Below, in pieces: positions 33,514-36,675 of a stretch of 36,675 bases of DNA. A model generated the notes under the pieces. That model was not told the origin of the DNA. It saw only the letters and a list, made by a program, of their open reading frames with translations, and ran no database searches. The translations under genes and the position numbers were made by a program. How positions within the stretch are numbered: the stretch's first letter is position 1; every line of letters begins with the position of its first letter. This stretch comes from Candidatus Krumholzibacteriota bacterium (GTDB lineage: Bacteria; Krumholzibacteriota; Krumholzibacteriia; Krumholzibacteriales; Krumholzibacteriaceae), in contig DAOUUU010000009.1 of assembly GCA_030667985.1 (NCBI GenBank), positions 1-36,675 of the forward strand, given 5' to 3'.

Positions 33514-33936
33514 TCAGTAGAGGAGCAGCGCTACGAGCAGCCCCAACGCAAATCCCCCCCAGACTTCAGCCCATGTATGCCCGATCAGCTCCCTGAGACT
33601 CTCGGCGTTGATATGGTGCGTCTCCTTGAACTTCTCGATGATCTCGTTCAGAACACGCGCCTGATTGCCCACCTCCTGCCTCAGGCCGGTCGCCTCGAAT
33701 ATGAAATAGAGGCTGAATATCAAAGATATTCCGAATAGGGGGGACTTGACCCCCTGATATACGGCGACGCCGACCGTAAGCGCGGTCACGACCGCCGTAT
33801 GCGAGCTCGGCATACCCCCGGTATCGAGCACGCGAAGAGGGTTGAAGGTCCTGTTCCGGATCAGATCGATGACGACCTTGAGAACCTGAGCGGATAATCC
33901 GCTGACAAGCGCCGCTATGCCGATCTTATGGATCAC
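33514..33936 (-). CDS. Divergent PAP2 family (DUF212) membrane protein
   Basis: The 140-residue integral membrane protein has about four hydrophobic segments. It shows the family motifs GGMPSSHTAVVTAL, an E-T-G-L-RQEVG-x-QA-x-x-LN stretch, and LIGHTWAEVWGGFALG at the C-terminus. These resemble phosphatase motifs of the PAP2 superfamily, hence 'divergent PAP2'; activity in this group is generally uncharacterised. The start is GTG, with AAAGGA upstream at long spacing. It lies 27 bp downstream of the solute-binding lipoprotein gene in the same direction and is likely co-transcribed. Confidence 0.9.
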   Translation of the reverse strand: MIHKIGIAALVSGLSAQVLKVVIDLIRNRTFNPLRVLDTGGMPSSHTAVVTALTVGVAVYQGVKSPLFGISLIFSLYFIFEATGLRQEVGNQARVLNEIIEKFKETHHINAESLRELIGHTWAEVWGGFALGLLVALLLY

Positions 33937-33963
33937 TAGATCTCGTTTCCTTTGAATCCCGCG

Positions 33964-35568
33964 TCAGATCTCCCCGATATACCATTCGTGAAGGTTATGA
34001 TACATGCTTATCGCGTTCGGCTTAGCGCCTTTGAATTCATTGCTGAGGGCGCTCAAAGCAGTGGTCACATAGAGGAAAGTGTAGGGCTGGTCCTCGTAGA
34101 TCAACTTCTGCACTTCGTAGAAGAGGGGTTTCGCCTTCTCGAAATCGAGCATCTTACAGGCGCGGGCATTCAGGCTGTCCACCGCCTCGTTGCAGTAATC
34201 GATCCTGTTATACCCTCCGGCTCTTCGCGCCTCGCAGGACCAGATCGGAGCCAGATCCGCCTTGGTCGATGCCCGCCAGGCATTCACCATCGCCTGAAAA
34301 TCGCCCGATTTGATCTTGTCGAGCATCACCGTCCATTCGAGGACGACCGGATTCATCTTTACCCCTACTGTCCGCAGCATCTCCTGGACCATGATCTGCG
34401 TATCCATCCGGATCTGGTTGCCGTAATTGGTGATGAGATCGAACTCGAAACGCTTGCCGTCCCGGTCGAGCCAACCGTCCCCGTCCCGATCTATGAATCC
34501 TTCCCTGGCGAGCATCTTCCGGGCGAGCTCCGAATCATGCGGAAGCGCCGCGATATCGGGATTGTAGGCCCAGATAATCGGTGGGAATGGGCTCGAGCAT
34601 TCCTCGGCGAAACCATAGTAAAGGTTGTCGATTATAAGCTTACGATCGATAGCGTGACTCAGCGCCCTTCTCACATTCCGATTCTCGAAGGGCTCGTGCG
34701 CTCCGTTCCAGCCGATGTAGTTATAGTTTCGCGTCGGAAAATCCAATATCTGCAGCTCGGGATGGTTCTCCTTCAGTCCCTGGACTTCACTGGGAGGAAG
34801 ACTCTCCATGCAGTCGATCTCGCCCGCTTTCAGTTGCGTAAGCAGGGTCGTCTGATCCGGGACGATCTTAAAGATGACTTTTTCCAGATAGGGTTTCCCC
34901 TTCTCGTAGTACCGCTCATTGGGAACCAGTGTGAGAGATTGACCGCGGACCCAGAGCTCTATCTTGAATGGTCCGTTTGTTGGAAGCTCAACGACCGGTA
35001 TTGACTTGATCTGTTCGGGCGGCACCTCTTCGATTATATGCTTCGGCAATATCACCCCGTCATTGGCGTCCATGAGCTGGTAGGGATACACTTCACTGAA
35101 ATGAAAAACGGCCGTCCGATCGTCCAGCGCGACGACGCTGTCAATCCCGTCCTTGAGATGCCTGCTCGCCCAGAGCACCTTCGGATCCTTTTGCGCTCTG
35201 AAAGTAGCCACCACATCATGGGCGGTCACCTGGACTCCGTCGCTCCAGTAGACGTCGTCTCTCAGGTGAAATGTCAGCTGCTTCCTGTTATCGCTGAATT
35301 CGTACGACTCCGCGAGCCTCGGCTTGAAGGTCAACAGGTCGGACTGCTCCTCGAGAAGCTCGAGAAAGAGCTGCTTGTACACATCCCTGGCATGCGCATC
35401 GGTCGTGGACATCGGATTCAGGCCCTCGAAATCGCTGATCTCGCCGATAACAAGTGTCCCTCGACGGGTCACCGATGAATCATTGCCTGTACAGGAATGG
35501 AAAGAAACGAGGAACGAGAGAATCAGGATGATATTCAATGTCGTACAGGAAATCCTTCCCCCAGCCAT
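33964..35568 (-). CDS. ABC-transporter solute-binding lipoprotein, family 5 (peptide/nickel type)
   Basis: The 534-residue product has a lipobox (LSFLVSFHSC). The SBP_bac_5 fold follows: LTFHLRDDVYWSDGVQVTAHDVV, the NGPFKIELWV segment, VRRALSHAIDRKLIIDN, and a C-terminal NRIDYCNEAVDSLNARA. Such proteins bind oligopeptides, nickel or small glycopeptides for an ABC importer. The permease and ATPase genes are not in the window, so it is an orphan here. The ATG at 35568 is preferred because AGAAGG lies 7 nt upstream. The gene is divergent from a cell-wall muramidase gene, which hints at uptake of wall fragments but does not prove it. Confidence 0.9.
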   Translation of the reverse strand: MAGGRISCTTLNIILILSFLVSFHSCTGNDSSVTRRGTLVIGEISDFEGLNPMSTTDAHARDVYKQLFLELLEEQSDLLTFKPRLAESYEFSDNRKQLTFHLRDDVYWSDGVQVTAHDVVATFRAQKDPKVLWASRHLKDGIDSVVALDDRTAVFHFSEVYPYQLMDANDGVILPKHIIEEVPPEQIKSIPVVELPTNGPFKIELWVRGQSLTLVPNERYYEKGKPYLEKVIFKIVPDQTTLLTQLKAGEIDCMESLPPSEVQGLKENHPELQILDFPTRNYNYIGWNGAHEPFENRNVRRALSHAIDRKLIIDNLYYGFAEECSSPFPPIIWAYNPDIAALPHDSELARKMLAREGFIDRDGDGWLDRDGKRFEFDLITNYGNQIRMDTQIMVQEMLRTVGVKMNPVVLEWTVMLDKIKSGDFQAMVNAWRASTKADLAPIWSCEARRAGGYNRIDYCNEAVDSLNARACKMLDFEKAKPLFYEVQKLIYEDQPYTFLYVTTALSALSNEFKGAKPNAISMYHNLHEWYIGEI

Positions 35569-35611
35569 TTCAAAACCTTCTTTCATGCATGTCCCGGTAT
35601 CTTTACCTTGC

Positions 35612-35617
35612 ATTATA
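35612..35617 (-). promoter_or_regulatory. -10 element for the solute-binding protein gene
   Basis: A perfect TATAAT on the minus strand lies 44 bp upstream of the ATG at 35568; the start site would be near 35605. The -35 region (around 35635-35640) is poor. The divergent NamZ gene starts only 107 bp away, so the two promoters share this short region. Confidence 0.45.
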
Positions 35618-35675
35618 ACAATGTTTTCGGTATACGAAAGGAAAATGTAGGGGCCGGACCAAAAAGGATCTGACT

Positions 35676-36675
35676 GTGGTCAAAACCGGTTGTGACATCC
35701 TCGCGAAAAGCGCGCGAACGCGGCTCAAGGAGAGCCGTGTCGGGCTTCTGGCCAATCCCGCCTCCCTGACATCGAAACTCGTCCATCTGAGCAAGGCCCT
35801 CACCGAACAACGGATCAGGCTCGAATGCATCTTCGGCCCCCAGCACGGCTATAGGGGCGAGACCCAGGCGAACATGATCGAGTGGCAGGGCTACCTCCAC
35901 CCCACACTCGGGATACCGGTCTATTCACTCTACGGTGAGAAGCGGGAACCGGACCGCTTCATGATCCAGGATCTCGACACACTCGTCGTAGATCTTCCCG
36001 ATGTGGGCGCCCGGCCCTACACCTATCTCTGGACCGCGGTGATCATGATGAAGGCATGCGCAGCCGAAGGCGTCACCGTTACGGTCTGCGACCGGCCCAA
36101 TCCAATAGGAGGATCGGCTGTGGAAGGCCCGATGCTCACCCAGGATCACACCTCCTTCGTCGGGCTCTATCCACTGATCATGCGGCACGGCCTGACGATC
36201 GGAGAGGCGATGAATCTCGTCAACGAACAAGACGGCATCGGCTGCAAACTGAGAATAATCCGGATGAAGGGCTGGGACAGAGAGATGTTCTTCGACGAGA
36301 CCGGACAGCCGTGGATCATGCCTTCACCCAATATCCCGACGACCGAGACGGCTCTACTCTATCCCGGTATGGTCCTGATGGAAGGAACTAACCTCTCCGA
36401 GGGCCGCGGCACAACGAAACCCTTCGAACTGGTAGGCGCCCCCTGGATCGAGCCGGAGAAATTTGCCCGGAAACTCTCCTCCGCCGGGCTCGAGGGAGTC
36501 CTGTTCAGACCGGTCCACTTCGAACCGGCCTGGGACAAATACCGGGGAAACACCTGTGGAGGAGTTCAGATACACGTTACCAGGAGAAAGGTGTTTCAGC
36601 CGGTCAGGTGCGCCGTCACAATACTCGACGCCGCCGCGTCGGTCTATCCCGGGGAATTCTCCTGGAGCGAACCGC
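35676..36675 (+). CDS. NamZ-type exo-beta-N-acetylmuramidase (DUF1343), 3' end missing
   Basis: The frame stays open for 333 codons to the window edge and matches DUF1343 throughout: VGLLANPASLTSKL, FGPQHGYRG, LVVDLPDVGARPYTY, CDRPNPIGGSAVEGPM, TSFVGLYPLIMRHGLTIGE, SPNIPTTETALLYPG, MEGTNLSEGRGTTKPFEL and AWDKYRGNTCGGVQ. NamZ enzymes release MurNAc from wall fragments. The canonical PEHG motif is PQHG here, i.e. Glu to Gln, which I believe occurs in a second DUF1343 subgroup; it may alter chemistry. The start is GTG at 35676 with AAGGAT upstream, and no signal peptide is visible, unlike many secreted members. It may act on imported fragments, matching the divergent solute-binding protein. Confidence 0.92.
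   Translation, partial: MVKTGCDILAKSARTRLKESRVGLLANPASLTSKLVHLSKALTEQRIRLECIFGPQHGYRGETQANMIEWQGYLHPTLGIPVYSLYGEKREPDRFMIQDLDTLVVDLPDVGARPYTYLWTAVIMMKACAAEGVTVTVCDRPNPIGGSAVEGPMLTQDHTSFVGLYPLIMRHGLTIGEAMNLVNEQDGIGCKLRIIRMKGWDREMFFDETGQPWIMPSPNIPTTETALLYPGMVLMEGTNLSEGRGTTKPFELVGAPWIEPEKFARKLSSAGLEGVLFRPVHFEPAWDKYRGNTCGGVQIHVTRRKVFQPVRCAVTILDAAASVYPGEFSWSEP

Overview
The window looks like chromosomal DNA from a Gram-negative (diderm) bacterium, probably an uncultured lineage of or near the FCB group. The clues are a huge secreted protease ending in a type IX secretion-like C-terminal domain, many SPII lipoproteins, an outer-membrane barrel, a sigma-54 two-component system and an EtfABD electron-transfer module. 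I cannot place the phylum from the 16S fragment by eye; Krumholzibacteriota, Eisenbacteria or Latescibacterota-like lineages are a guess. There are no tRNAs, phage genes, insertion sequences or CRISPR arrays that I can see.

Layout. 1-743: the 5' end of an rRNA operon read leftwards (16S start, leader hairpins, boxA, near-consensus promoter), then a short 5S-like fragment on the other strand. 1000-3108: class A penicillin-binding protein. 3139-8556 (minus): a salvage operon read right to left as YhaM-like exoribonuclease, alanine racemase, phosphopentomutase, deoxyribose-phosphate aldolase and pyrimidine-nucleoside phosphorylase. 8668-10651 (minus): two lipoproteins, one of unknown type and one a 'CGC' variant of the 5'-nucleotidase/metallophosphatase superfamily. 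10920-17867 (plus): TPR lipoprotein, NtrB-like kinase, NtrC-like sigma-54 activator broken by an in-frame TAG, then a textbook -24/-12 promoter driving a periplasmic helical protein, a small lipoprotein and an outer-membrane barrel. 17993-18181: a ferredoxin. 18277-23304 (minus): acyl-CoA dehydrogenase, EtfB, EtfA and the membrane Fe-S oxidoreductase EtfD, which together would pass electrons from acyl-CoA oxidation to quinone.

23493-23885: a CxxCxxCC-type small protein. 23886-30910 (minus): a 1660-residue gingipain-like cysteine protease with FG-GAP repeats and a sorting domain, preceded by a lipoprotein metalloprotease. 31034-33199 (minus): a tight three-gene cassette comprising a ParA ATPase fused to an AMPK/CBM48-type glycogen-binding domain, a MinD-like protein with a destroyed P-loop, and a small unknown protein. 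Just upstream of it sits a candidate structured RNA of about 195 nt with its own promoter and terminator. 33514-35568 (minus): a divergent PAP2 (DUF212) membrane protein and a peptide/solute-binding lipoprotein. 35676-end (plus): the start of a NamZ-type (DUF1343) exo-N-acetylmuramidase.

The best candidates for something undescribed are (a) the ParA-CBM48 / degenerate MinD / small-protein cassette with its upstream RNA, and (b) the sigma-54-controlled envelope operon whose own activator carries a premature stop. All functions are inferred from motifs read by eye; no database search was run.
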